Source: CAYURR01 sp964446745 (lineage in GTDB: Bacteria > Bacillota > Clostridia > Lachnospirales > WQUN01). Taken from it: DNA of 8,906 nucleotides. The notes below the pieces were generated by a model, which did no database searches, had not been told where the DNA came from, and was given only the letters and a program-made list of their open reading frames with translations. Below, in pieces: positions 1 through 6,600 of this stretch. Each line of letters opens with the position of its first letter. The first letter of the stretch is position 1. The position numbers were made by a program, and so were the translations under genes. Location of the stretch: assembly GCA_964446745.1 (NCBI GenBank), contig CAYURR010000128.1, positions 1-8,906 of the forward strand. Reading direction: 5' to 3'.

Positions 1-42
1 GGCCTTTTTTGTATCATTTCGGAGTATGGATATTAAAATAAT

Positions 43-47
43 GGAGG
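43..47 (+). promoter_or_regulatory. Ribosome binding site deciding the radical SAM start
   Basis: GGAGG, 5 bases before ATG 53. It supports ATG 53 over the upstream in-frame ATGs at 26 and 41. Confidence 0.7.
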
Positions 48-52
48 CGCAT

Positions 53-1672
53 ATGAACGTCACACTCGCCGCGATCAACGCAAAGTATATACATTCATCC
101 CCGGTCGTATACTCATTAAAGGCGTATTATGACAACTATCATGAAGATGGGGCTGCGCATATAACAGTACGCGAATATAACATACAAACCAAAACCGACG
201 ATATCATCCGGGGCATAATGGACACGAAGCCCGATGTTGTGGGGTTATCGTGTTACATCTGGAATATTACGTTGGTACTAAACCTATGCGATATTCTCAA
301 AAAGGCCTATCCGGAGTTGGTTATAGTCTTGGGTGGCCCTGAGATTTCTTATGAAAACGAGGAGATAATACGGCAATACCCGATCGACCATGTCGTAATT
401 GGCGAGGGCGAAAGGGCTTTCGCGGAGCTTATAGACAGCCTGCACGCAGACAAGAACGAAACTAGTGGTAGTGGTCTCAAATCAGATCCTCTGCGTATAT
501 CGAGCGCAAAACCCATAGCATTGGACGATATACCGTTTATCTATTCCCCATCCAACCTGAACGGCCAAAGTGTCGGTGAGGCGTTCAAGCATCGGATTGT
601 GTACTACGAATCCTCAAGGGGATGCCCATATTCGTGTGGGTATTGCCTGTCCGAGCGGGACAAGTCCGTACGCTTCCTGAGCATAGAGCGTGTAAAAAGG
701 GATATGGCTGTATTCCTTGCCGAGCGTGTACCGCTAATCAAGTTCACCGACCGCACATTCAATTGCAACGCAAAGCACGCAGAGGAAATATGGCGCTACT
801 TAAACGAACACGATAACGCCATAAGCTGCTTCCATTTCGAGATAGCAGGGGATCTACTAACGGACAAGCAGATCGAGTTCTTGAATGGGGTACGCAAGGG
901 GCTGTTTCAATTTGAGATAGGGGTACAGAGCGCGAACGGAAATGTATTAAATGCGATCAACCGCAAGAGTGATACGAGCAGGCTATTCCAAAATATCAGC
1001 AGCCTCGTATCCGCAGAGACAAGCCATATACATGCAGATCTCATAGCCGGCTTGCCCGAAGAGGATTTCAGGATGTTCGCGGTCTCGTTTGATGCGGTAT
1101 ATAAGCTAAAGCCGGATATGCTGCAGCTGGGATTCCTAAAATTATTAAAGGGTACACCAATCCGAGAAAACGCCGAAGCACTGGGTATAGCATATGAGTA
1201 CAATGCGCCGTATGAGGTAATAAAAACAAAGCGCATGAGCTTTGATGAACTCATGCGGCTAAAGGCTGTCGAAGAGGTTTTGAATATATTCTATAACCAT
1301 GGCAGATACAAACGCACGATTACCTATCTGGAGTCCTTTTTCGAACACCAAGGTAAAACCACGTTTGACCTGTATGACGTGCTCGGGGCGTTTTGGTATG
1401 GAAGCGACCTGCATACCGTTTCGCATAAAGAATCTGACAAGTACGTACACCTGCATAACTTTTGTCTAAGCATAGGTGTTGAGGAAACACTCGCGCGAGA
1501 TCTGCTCAGATATGACCTCTATACACTTAAGAACGAATACAATCCGCCCGAGTGCTTAAAGCACCCGGGTGGTACGGTGGTCTTGGATAAGGAGCGGAAT
1601 ATGTACGTGCGTGAGGAGGTTTTTGCTTGGGGTACGGAGCAGTTCCTCTACGACGCTAAATCCAGACGGTAA
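53..1672 (+). CDS. B12-binding-type radical SAM protein with DUF4080-like C-terminus
   Basis: This is a 539-residue radical SAM enzyme of the class with an N-terminal cobalamin-binding-like domain. The start is set at ATG 53 because GGAGG at 43-47 lies 5 bases upstream and the protein then opens MNVTLAAINAKYIHSS, the usual opening of this family. An in-frame ATG at 26 has a purine run only 1 base away. Residues 1-140 look like a B12-binding Rossmann domain, with GGPE at 94-97 and a following VIGEGE motif. No DxHxxG cobalamin-ligand motif is visible. The [4Fe-4S] motif is C191-x3-C195-x2-C198 within GCPYSCGYC, followed by a TIM-barrel region with IGVQS. The last ~180 residues match what I know of DUF4080. 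The substrate is unknown; methyl transfer or another radical modification of a small molecule is possible. The gene converges on the minus-strand operon, so it is not co-transcribed with it. Family is confident, function is not. Confidence 0.9.
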   Translation: MNVTLAAINAKYIHSSPVVYSLKAYYDNYHEDGAAHITVREYNIQTKTDDIIRGIMDTKPDVVGLSCYIWNITLVLNLCDILKKAYPELVIVLGGPEISYENEEIIRQYPIDHVVIGEGERAFAELIDSLHADKNETSGSGLKSDPLRISSAKPIALDDIPFIYSPSNLNGQSVGEAFKHRIVYYESSRGCPYSCGYCLSERDKSVRFLSIERVKRDMAVFLAERVPLIKFTDRTFNCNAKHAEEIWRYLNEHDNAISCFHFEIAGDLLTDKQIEFLNGVRKGLFQFEIGVQSANGNVLNAINRKSDTSRLFQNISSLVSAETSHIHADLIAGLPEEDFRMFAVSFDAVYKLKPDMLQLGFLKLLKGTPIRENAEALGIAYEYNAPYEVIKTKRMSFDELMRLKAVEEVLNIFYNHGRYKRTITYLESFFEHQGKTTFDLYDVLGAFWYGSDLHTVSHKESDKYVHLHNFCLSIGVEETLARDLLRYDLYTLKNEYNPPECLKHPGGTVVLDKERNMYVREEVFAWGTEQFLYDAKSRR

Positions 1673-1677
1673 TACAT

Positions 1678-2484
1678 TTACTGCTTACGGAAGATCTTTA
1701 TGCGGCTCGTGCCCTCAAAGATATAGAACGGGAACGGCTCGCCGATAAACACATCGACGCCCTCGCTGACATAGAAGTCGGACAGGTTTGAGCCCGTCTC
1801 TGCAAAGATGATCAGCACGACATTGTTCTCACGGCATACGCGTAGGATGTCGTCGATCGTATCCGTCGTGAGCGTCATGCCCGTTACGATAGCAACGTCT
1901 GAGCGCGCAATAACATCGAGGCTCTTAGAACCATGATAGATCGGGGCCTTACCGAACATCTCGGTATCGACGATGGCATCATCAAAGTCGCAACCGCTTA
2001 CATCAAAGCCACGCTCGAGCAAAAGCTTGATGATATTACCGACCACGCCTACGTTTACGATCTTCGGTTTTTGTATCGCATTGCGCTCAATGCAACGCAC
2101 AGCTTCATTCACGATGATCTCGGCGCGATGCTTGGACTTGCAGTTTGTATTGCCCGTGAGGTCAAAGAATAATTGCGGCTCACTTTGGAATTTCGCGTAG
2201 ATCGAGTCCAGTATCGCTACCTCGAGCGCGAGGTCATCGATGAGGCCGGGCGCGTAGTTCTTGCCCATTAGTTTGCGCAGATCATTCGGATCATAATTTC
2301 TGGTGCTATATGCGCTGCCCTGTCCGCAGGTTTGCGCGACCAGAAACTTGATGTCAAACAACCTTTCATTCTTGGGCTGGAACAGACAGTCCACCGCCCA
2401 AAGCCCGCGGATGTATAAATCATCCTCGTTTCCGCCGCTCACAACCTTTTCGGAAACAAAATCCCTTATCTTGTCGATTAACAT
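1678..2484 (-). CDS. DUF364-like Rossmann protein (putative heavy-metal chelation family)
   Basis: A 268-residue cytoplasmic protein with no signal peptide or membrane segment. The N-terminal ~120 residues form one domain. Residues 140-268 look like a Rossmann-type domain, with VGVVGN at 145-150 (glycine-rich turn), GCDFD at 164-168, TGMTL at 201-205 and a distinctive GEPFPFYIF at 248-256. This order (glycine turn, then TGxTL, then a C-terminal loop) matches the DUF364 family (PF04016). The known structure of that family joins an enolase-N-like and a Rossmann-like domain and was proposed to act in heavy-metal chelation. Cysteines at 33, 53, 115, 131, 165 and 217 are visible, but none forms a classical metal motif. 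AAAGGA at 2492-2497 lies 7 bases before the ATG. It is the third gene of the OTC-decarboxylase operon, 39 bases after the decarboxylase stop. Family assignment is probable; the reaction is unknown. Confidence 0.72.
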   Translation of the reverse strand: MLIDKIRDFVSEKVVSGGNEDDLYIRGLWAVDCLFQPKNERLFDIKFLVAQTCGQGSAYSTRNYDPNDLRKLMGKNYAPGLIDDLALEVAILDSIYAKFQSEPQLFFDLTGNTNCKSKHRAEIIVNEAVRCIERNAIQKPKIVNVGVVGNIIKLLLERGFDVSGCDFDDAIVDTEMFGKAPIYHGSKSLDVIARSDVAIVTGMTLTTDTIDDILRVCRENNVVLIIFAETGSNLSDFYVSEGVDVFIGEPFPFYIFEGTSRIKIFRKQ

Positions 2485-2523
2485 AGGTCATTCCTTTCAA
2501 TATGTGTATAAGTGCAATGCGGT

Positions 2524-3714
2524 CTATATCCAAATCTCAAGCGGTCTCTTATGACTGATAAACTCTAACAGGCTCATCGAATAGCCGTACGCACCCGCGT
2601 TTTCAAAATACGCTAAGCTTCCGGGTAAAACCTTCGGGAGCTGCATGTCTGAATAGAAGGTATCTATCGGTGTGCAGAGATTGCCGCAGATGTCCGTGGT
2701 CAATGTCTCGCCGCTCGTTTCGCATGTTATGTCAACGCCGTCCTCAAGCAGATGCAGCTTGTGTGTGGCCTTTTGGAACACGGGTCTAAAGAAGGTGTTC
2801 ATGCCGCCGTTTAATACCACGTACTGCTTTCCGCGTGAGAGCTTGGCATCGCAGACCATAGTGGCATATACGGCTGAATTCGCGATCAGAAAGCGACCGC
2901 TCTCGGACAAGCAACGCAGGCCCGGAAAGATCGCCTTCGCGCGCGCGGTGAAATCTGTTGCGGCTGCGTTGAGCTTAATTAGATCCAGCGGCTTGTCGGT
3001 TTCCTCGTAGGTAATGCCGTAGCCGCCGCCGATATTTACAAAGCGCAGGTTGATGCCGGATTGCTTAAGGTTATCGAGCAGTGATGCAAGCATGTTGAAG
3101 TAGTTTAGATATTTATCCACATCCAAAATGCCGCTCGCGAGATAGATGTGTATGCCTACAAGCTCGATATGCGCAAATGCCGGATCAGACAAAATCTGTG
3201 GTATATGCTCGAACAGCATATCCTCGTCCACGCCGAATTTGCTGGGCTTTCCGGTCATGATTTCCGAGGCATCACCATCCGCGATGATGCCTGCGGTCGG
3301 GTTTATGCGTATGCCAACGGGCAGCCTGTCGCCGCCGCGCTCCGCGTTCAAACTCGAGATCAATTTAAGCTCCGTCAGCGAATCCGCTATGACTGTGGAT
3401 TTGCCGATCGTCGAGAGGATCATGCCCCTCGTCTTACCCGGAGCGGAGTAATATATGTTCTCGCTCTTGATACCGGCCTCCTGGGCGGCATGTACCTCGG
3501 CAGCGGATGCAGCATCTAAGCCCACACCGTTTTCATGCATGATGCGCACGATATCCCTATTGGAGTTCGCCTTCATCGAATATAATAAGTCAAAACCCGG
3601 CAGCGCTTGCTTTAAGGTCTTGATGTTCTCCTCAATAATCCCTCTATTGTACAAATATGCGGTATCCTCAAGCAATAAATCCCTTCGCTTTAAAACCTCT
3701 TGCTTCCAATCCAT
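2524..3714 (-). CDS. Fold-type III PLP-dependent decarboxylase (DapDC/ODC superfamily, BtrK-like active site)
   Basis: A 396-residue alanine-racemase-fold decarboxylase. The start is ATG 3714, with GGAGG at 3726-3730 11 bases upstream; the frame stays open a further 36 residues but those overlap OTC and do not resemble the family. Visible features in order are the PLP lysine K48 in YSMKAN, a SKFG motif at 158-161, the PLP-stacking histidine H189 in HIYLASGI, the phosphate-binding GGG at 229-231, ESGR at 271-274 (usually EPGR), the catalytic Cys347 in LCTPID, and Y376 in GAY. All catalytic positions are therefore present. CTPID replaces the CESxD of diaminopimelate decarboxylase and the CDGxD of ornithine decarboxylase. 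As I recall the families, CTPxD is seen in BtrK-like and exosortase-associated decarboxylases, which act on carrier-bound or unusual substrates. It is second in the operon, 19 bases after OTC. The substrate is not assignable; lysA would be a poor name. Confidence 0.88.
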   Translation of the reverse strand: MDWKQEVLKRRDLLLEDTAYLYNRGIIEENIKTLKQALPGFDLLYSMKANSNRDIVRIMHENGVGLDAASAAEVHAAQEAGIKSENIYYSAPGKTRGMILSTIGKSTVIADSLTELKLISSLNAERGGDRLPVGIRINPTAGIIADGDASEIMTGKPSKFGVDEDMLFEHIPQILSDPAFAHIELVGIHIYLASGILDVDKYLNYFNMLASLLDNLKQSGINLRFVNIGGGYGITYEETDKPLDLIKLNAAATDFTARAKAIFPGLRCLSESGRFLIANSAVYATMVCDAKLSRGKQYVVLNGGMNTFFRPVFQKATHKLHLLEDGVDITCETSGETLTTDICGNLCTPIDTFYSDMQLPKVLPGSLAYFENAGAYGYSMSLLEFISHKRPLEIWI

Positions 3715-3725
3715 AAATCCAAAAA

Positions 3726-3730
3726 CCTCC
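3726..3730 (-). promoter_or_regulatory. Ribosome binding site of the decarboxylase gene
   Basis: GGAGG on the minus strand, between the OTC stop (3734-3736) and ATG 3714, with 11 bases of spacing. It fixes the start after the OTC gene rather than inside it. Confidence 0.65.
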
Positions 3731-3733
3731 AGA

Positions 3734-4765
3734 TTATATATCCTTTGCGAGTGTCGCGACGAGTACGGCCTTGATCGTATGCATACGGTTCTCGGCCTCA
3801 TCAAATACGACCGAACGATCATGCCTAAACACCTCGTCCGATACTTCGCGGATGTCTATACCTTTATCCATAGCCTTTTTGGCCGTCTGGGTCTCAAAAT
3901 CGTGATACGCAGGCAGGCAATGCATGAATATAGCGTCCTTCGAGCCGATGGATGTGAACAGGTTCATGTCCACACGATACGGGGTCAGAAGTCTTACGCG
4001 CTCCTCGAGCAGATGCTCCTCACCCATGCTCGCCCATACATCCGTATACACGACATCAGCGTCCTTAATAGCATTTACATCCGACGTGAAAGAAATACGC
4101 GCGGATGTATGCTTGACGATGTCGTAGATACCCTGCATTGAGCCCGCATCGGGCATCAACTCCTTGGGTCCGAGACCCGTAAAGCTCATGCCGAGCTTTG
4201 CGCAGCCTATCGCCCATGCTATAGACATATTGTTGCGTATGTCGCCGACGAACACGACATGCACCTCGTTTAGGGGCTTCTTGATATGCTCCTGTATGGT
4301 CAACAAATCGGCTAATATCTGCGTGGGGTGATCGGCATCCGTGAGGCCGTTATATACGGGTACGCCCGAATGCTTCGCGAGACCTTCGACGATCTCCTGG
4401 CCATAACCCCTGTATTCAATCGCGTCATACATGCGTCCGAGGACCTTCGCACTGTCCTCGAGGGATTCTTTTTTATTTATCTGTGAATGCTCCATGCCCA
4501 AGAAGGTCACATGCGCACCCTCGTCGAACGCGGCGACCTCGAATGAGCAGCGCGTGCGCGTAGATGTTTTTTCGAACAAGAGCACAATATTTCTGCCGTA
4601 CAGCAATTTTGCATCGTCGAATGCGTGCAGCTGCCTTTGGCGACGTTTCTTTTCCTTCAAGCGCGCGGAGAGCTCGAGCAGGTACATGATCTCCTCGGCG
4701 GTAAAATCCATCAATGTTAAAAAGCTCCGCCCGTATAGGTTAGGGCTTTGGTGTAAACCGGACAT
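3734..4765 (-). CDS. arcB: Ornithine carbamoyltransferase (ArcB/ArgF type)
   Basis: A 343-residue enzyme that makes citrulline and phosphate from ornithine and carbamoyl phosphate, or runs the reverse direction in arginine catabolism. All signature motifs are present: STRTR at 68-72 (carbamoyl phosphate loop), HPTQ at 146-149, the ornithine-binding DVWASMG with SMG at 246-248, and HCLPA at 282-286 with the catalytic Cys283. The C-terminal stretch with AENRMHTIKA at 324-333 is canonical. The intact SMG loop argues against putrescine carbamoyltransferase. The N-terminal layout resembles catabolic ArcB more than short ArgF, but direction cannot be proved from sequence. ATG 4765 is chosen because AAAGG (4775-4779) lies 9 bases upstream; the in-frame ATG at 4774 directly abuts that site. 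It heads the operon with the decarboxylase and the DUF364-like gene. No arcA or arcC is seen. Confidence 0.95.
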   Translation of the reverse strand: MSGLHQSPNLYGRSFLTLMDFTAEEIMYLLELSARLKEKKRRQRQLHAFDDAKLLYGRNIVLLFEKTSTRTRCSFEVAAFDEGAHVTFLGMEHSQINKKESLEDSAKVLGRMYDAIEYRGYGQEIVEGLAKHSGVPVYNGLTDADHPTQILADLLTIQEHIKKPLNEVHVVFVGDIRNNMSIAWAIGCAKLGMSFTGLGPKELMPDAGSMQGIYDIVKHTSARISFTSDVNAIKDADVVYTDVWASMGEEHLLEERVRLLTPYRVDMNLFTSIGSKDAIFMHCLPAYHDFETQTAKKAMDKGIDIREVSDEVFRHDRSVVFDEAENRMHTIKAVLVATLAKDI

Positions 4766-4774
4766 CGTATGCAT

Positions 4775-4779
4775 CCTTT
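4775..4779 (-). promoter_or_regulatory. Ribosome binding site of OTC
   Basis: AAAGG on the minus strand, 9 bases before ATG 4765. It leaves no spacing for the in-frame ATG at 4774-4772 and so favours the shorter protein. Confidence 0.55.
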
Positions 4780-4799
4780 CATAACTTTACTGTGAATCA

Positions 4800-4828
4800 T
4801 TGACAATAAACGTAATGGTCATTATGAT
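4800..4828 (+). promoter_or_regulatory. Sigma-A-like promoter for the ECF S component gene
   Basis: A perfect TTGACA (4800-4805), a 17-base spacer and TATGAT (4823-4828, 5 of 6). Transcription should start near 4835, leaving a leader of about 33 bases, too short for a riboswitch. The inverted repeat TAATGGTCATTA (4813-4824) sits between the two boxes and could be an operator. Confidence 0.65.
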
Positions 4829-4831
4829 AAT
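4821..4831. repeat. Palindrome ATTAT-G-ATAAT carrying both -10 boxes
   Basis: Two perfect 5-base arms around a central G. Because it reads nearly the same on both strands, it supplies a -10 element to both divergent promoters. It could also be a regulator site. Confidence 0.55.
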
Positions 4832-4852
4832 ACTTATTTTTCTAAATTGCAA
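4824..4852 (-). promoter_or_regulatory. Candidate sigma-A promoter for the OTC-decarboxylase-DUF364 operon
   Basis: On the minus strand, TTGCAA (4852-4847, 4 of 6 to TTGACA), a 17-base spacer and TATCAT (4829-4824, 5 of 6 to TATAAT). The expected transcript start is near 4817, giving a leader of about 50 bases. The -10 lies on the same bases as the -10 of the opposite promoter. Confidence 0.5.
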
Positions 4853-4854
4853 TC

Positions 4855-4862
4855 AGGGGTGG
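4855..4862 (+). promoter_or_regulatory. Ribosome binding site deciding the ECF S start
   Basis: AGGGGTGG, 5 bases before ATG 4868. It supports that ATG over an in-frame TTG at 4847, which lies upstream of the site. Confidence 0.65.
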
Positions 4863-4867
4863 AATGT

Positions 4868-5431
4868 ATGAATACCAGAGGATACACAAAAAATATTACA
4901 TCGCTCGCGTTGTTTTCGGCGATCATCATCGTGATGACCTTTGTGCCGTATGTCGGCTATATCATGTATGGCGGACTGAGTATCACGACACTGCATATAC
5001 CGGTCATTATCGGAGCGGTATTGCTCGGGCCATTGCCGGGGCTCGTACTCGGTCTCGTCTGGGGGGTTACCTGTCTGATCTATGCGGTCATGCAGGGCAC
5101 GTTCGACGCCGTGATCTTTCTGAACCCGATGATATCCGTCGTGCCGCGTGTCATCGTGGGCTTTGCGGCGGGCATCTATTATCAATTGCTGTCGAAACGC
5201 TTTAAGACGATGTCTATGCCGTTGACGGCTATATTGGCTACGCTTACAAACACCGTGCTCGTGCTGGGCGCGATACAGATATTCGGTGGCGTGGAGTTGG
5301 TTACTTTCGCGGACTGGATAAAGAACGTCATATTGATCGCCGTGGGCATAAACGGCATCGTTGAGGTCGTGCTGTCCGTGATACTCGTTACGGCTATTAC
5401 GAAAGTGGTTTTAGCGGTTAGAAAGTCATAG
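4868..5431 (+). CDS. ECF transporter S component (substrate-binding membrane subunit)
   Basis: A 187-residue hydrophobic protein with about six membrane segments, the usual size and topology of an ECF-type S component, which binds a vitamin or similar micronutrient and uses shared EcfA, EcfA' and EcfT subunits for uptake. Visible family features are a first helix at about 10-34, TTLHIP at 40-45 leading into the second helix, GPLPG at 54-58 followed by a glycine-rich helix, and NPMISVVPR at 86-94. The start is ATG 4868, with its ribosome site at 4855-4862. No ecfA or ecfT gene is in the window, so it is a group II (solitary) S component here. Substrate cannot be read from sequence, and the short leader has no riboswitch that would reveal it. 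A pantothenate kinase end lies 3.2 kb away, so pantothenate is one weak guess. Confidence 0.9.
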   Translation: MNTRGYTKNITSLALFSAIIIVMTFVPYVGYIMYGGLSITTLHIPVIIGAVLLGPLPGLVLGLVWGVTCLIYAVMQGTFDAVIFLNPMISVVPRVIVGFAAGIYYQLLSKRFKTMSMPLTAILATLTNTVLVLGAIQIFGGVELVTFADWIKNVILIAVGINGIVEVVLSVILVTAITKVVLAVRKS

Positions 5432-5476
5432 ATTGCTGACCATGCGTTTATATAAGTAAATTTCATAGGTATGTTC

Positions 5477-5506
5477 TTTACAAATATTCACCAAAAGCAT
5501 TATAAT
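5477..5506 (+). promoter_or_regulatory. Sigma-A promoter of mbl and the flagellar rod genes
   Basis: TTTACA (5477-5482, 5 of 6), an 18-base spacer and a perfect TATAAT (5501-5506). The expected start is near 5513, about 40 bases before mbl. It is the only clear promoter in the 122-base gap (5432-5553). No convincing hairpin terminator for the ECF gene is seen there, so read-through is possible. Confidence 0.65.
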
Positions 5507-5553
5507 GAATCGATACACATTAACATCATGTTGCGGTAACGCGTTGAAAGGGA

Positions 5554-6573
5554 ATGGCATTGGGAACCGACATAGGGATAGATTTGGGAACGGCCAGCGT
5601 ACTCATATACATAAAGGATCACGGTATCGTACTGCAGGAGCCTTCTGTTGTGGCCGTCGAAAAAAACACCAATTCGATCATGGCTGTCGGTGAAGAGGCA
5701 CGTATGATGCTTGGGCGTACGCCGGGCAATATTATTGCCATGCGTCCGCTGCGCGAGGGTGTTATATCTGACTACGATATCACCGAAAAGATGCTTAAAT
5801 ATTTTATAAATAAAGCCGTAGGCAGACCGTTGTTTCGCAAGCCGCGCATAGCCGTATGCGTACCGTCTAGCGTCACGGAGGTCGAGCGTCGCGCGGTTGA
5901 GGACGCCACGCGTCAGGCCGGTGCGAGGCAGGTATATGTAATAGAGGAGCCCATAGCGGCTGCAATCGGAGCGGGCATAGACATTGCGCGTGCGTGCGGT
6001 AGCATGGTCGTTGATATAGGCGGCGGCACCACGGATGTTGCGGTCATTTCGCTCGGCGGCTGTGTGTCGAGCCGCTCGCTCAAGATAGCGGGCGATCACT
6101 TCGACGAGGCTATCATCCGATATATGCGAAAGAAGCACAGTATGTTAATCGGTGAACGCACTGCCGAGGATATGAAGATCAATATAGGCTCGGCCTATAG
6201 GCGTATGATGCCCGTAACGATGGATGTCAGAGGACGAAACCTCGTGACCGGTCTGCCGAATACGATAAATGTAAGCTCGGAGGAGATGCTCGAGGCATTG
6301 GAAGAGAGTGTCGAGAGTATCGTAGAGGTCGTGCATGCGGTATTGGAAAAGACCCCGCCGGAGCTCGCGTCGGATATAGCGGATCGCGGTATCGTCATGA
6401 CGGGCGGCGGTAGCTTGCTGTACGGACTGGACACGCTTATAAATGAACGCACGGGTATAAATGTAATCGTCGCGGAGGACTCGATATCCTGCGTGGCCAT
6501 AGGCACAGGGAAATACATAGAATATATGTCATCGGGAAAGATAGATTTTACAATGCAATACTCAAAGAGATAA
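5554..6573 (+). CDS. mbl: MreB/Mbl family actin-like rod-shape protein
   Basis: A 339-residue bacterial actin that forms membrane-associated filaments guiding the elongasome in side-wall peptidoglycan synthesis. The actin-fold ATP site is complete: phosphate-1 loop DIGIDLGTA (6-14), phosphate-2 loop DIGGGTTD (154-161) and adenosine loop TGGG (283-286). The RTPGNI, IGERTAED and RTPPEL-like (KTPPEL) stretches are typical of the family. Its position directly before two FlgG-family genes marks it as the Mbl paralogue rather than MreB of the mreBCD locus. The start is uncertain by two codons: GAAAGGGA (5546-5553) abuts ATG 5554, while TTG 5560 has 7 bases of spacing from AAAGGG and would give a 337-residue protein. 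spoIIID, often just upstream of mbl in spore formers, is not here; the ECF gene takes that place. Confidence 0.95.
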   Translation: MALGTDIGIDLGTASVLIYIKDHGIVLQEPSVVAVEKNTNSIMAVGEEARMMLGRTPGNIIAMRPLREGVISDYDITEKMLKYFINKAVGRPLFRKPRIAVCVPSSVTEVERRAVEDATRQAGARQVYVIEEPIAAAIGAGIDIARACGSMVVDIGGGTTDVAVISLGGCVSSRSLKIAGDHFDEAIIRYMRKKHSMLIGERTAEDMKINIGSAYRRMMPVTMDVRGRNLVTGLPNTINVSSEEMLEALEESVESIVEVVHAVLEKTPPELASDIADRGIVMTGGGSLLYGLDTLINERTGINVIVAEDSISCVAIGTGKYIEYMSSGKIDFTMQYSKR

Positions 6574-6600
6574 ATCAGATATCGATAAAGGAGAACGGGA

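Noticed and set aside
1..10. Terminator tail (GGCC followed by T6) of a gene to the left
   Set aside because: It fits the end of an intrinsic terminator, but the stem would lie outside the window, so it cannot be supported.
3715..3822. N-terminal extension of the decarboxylase by 36 residues
   Set aside because: It would overlap the end of OTC in another frame, has no family similarity, and GGAGG at 3726-3730 serves ATG 3714.
3455..4141. A 228-codon plus-strand open frame over the OTC/decarboxylase junction
   Set aside because: It is antisense to two clear genes, its composition is not protein-like, and no ribosome site precedes it.
3734..4765. Putrescine carbamoyltransferase instead of OTC
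   Set aside because: The ornithine-binding SMG motif is intact at 246-248 and the remaining motifs are canonical for OTC.
4785..4806. ArgR (arginine repressor) box before OTC
   Set aside because: Only one half-site-like stretch (TGTGAAT) is present, without a second arm at the right distance.
4829..4867. Riboswitch in front of the ECF S component
   Set aside because: The leader from the predicted start is about 33 bases, too short for any known vitamin riboswitch, and shows no stable stem.
5500..6138. A 212-codon open frame on the minus strand across mbl
   Set aside because: It lies antisense to a highly conserved gene, its translation is rich in Tyr, Arg and His and resembles no family, and it has no ribosome site. 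It is a by-product of mbl codon use.
6541..6600. Sigma-D (flagellar) promoter before flhO
   Set aside because: A TAAA and a CGATAA are present but only about 8 bases apart instead of about 15, and no GCCGATAT-type -10 is found.
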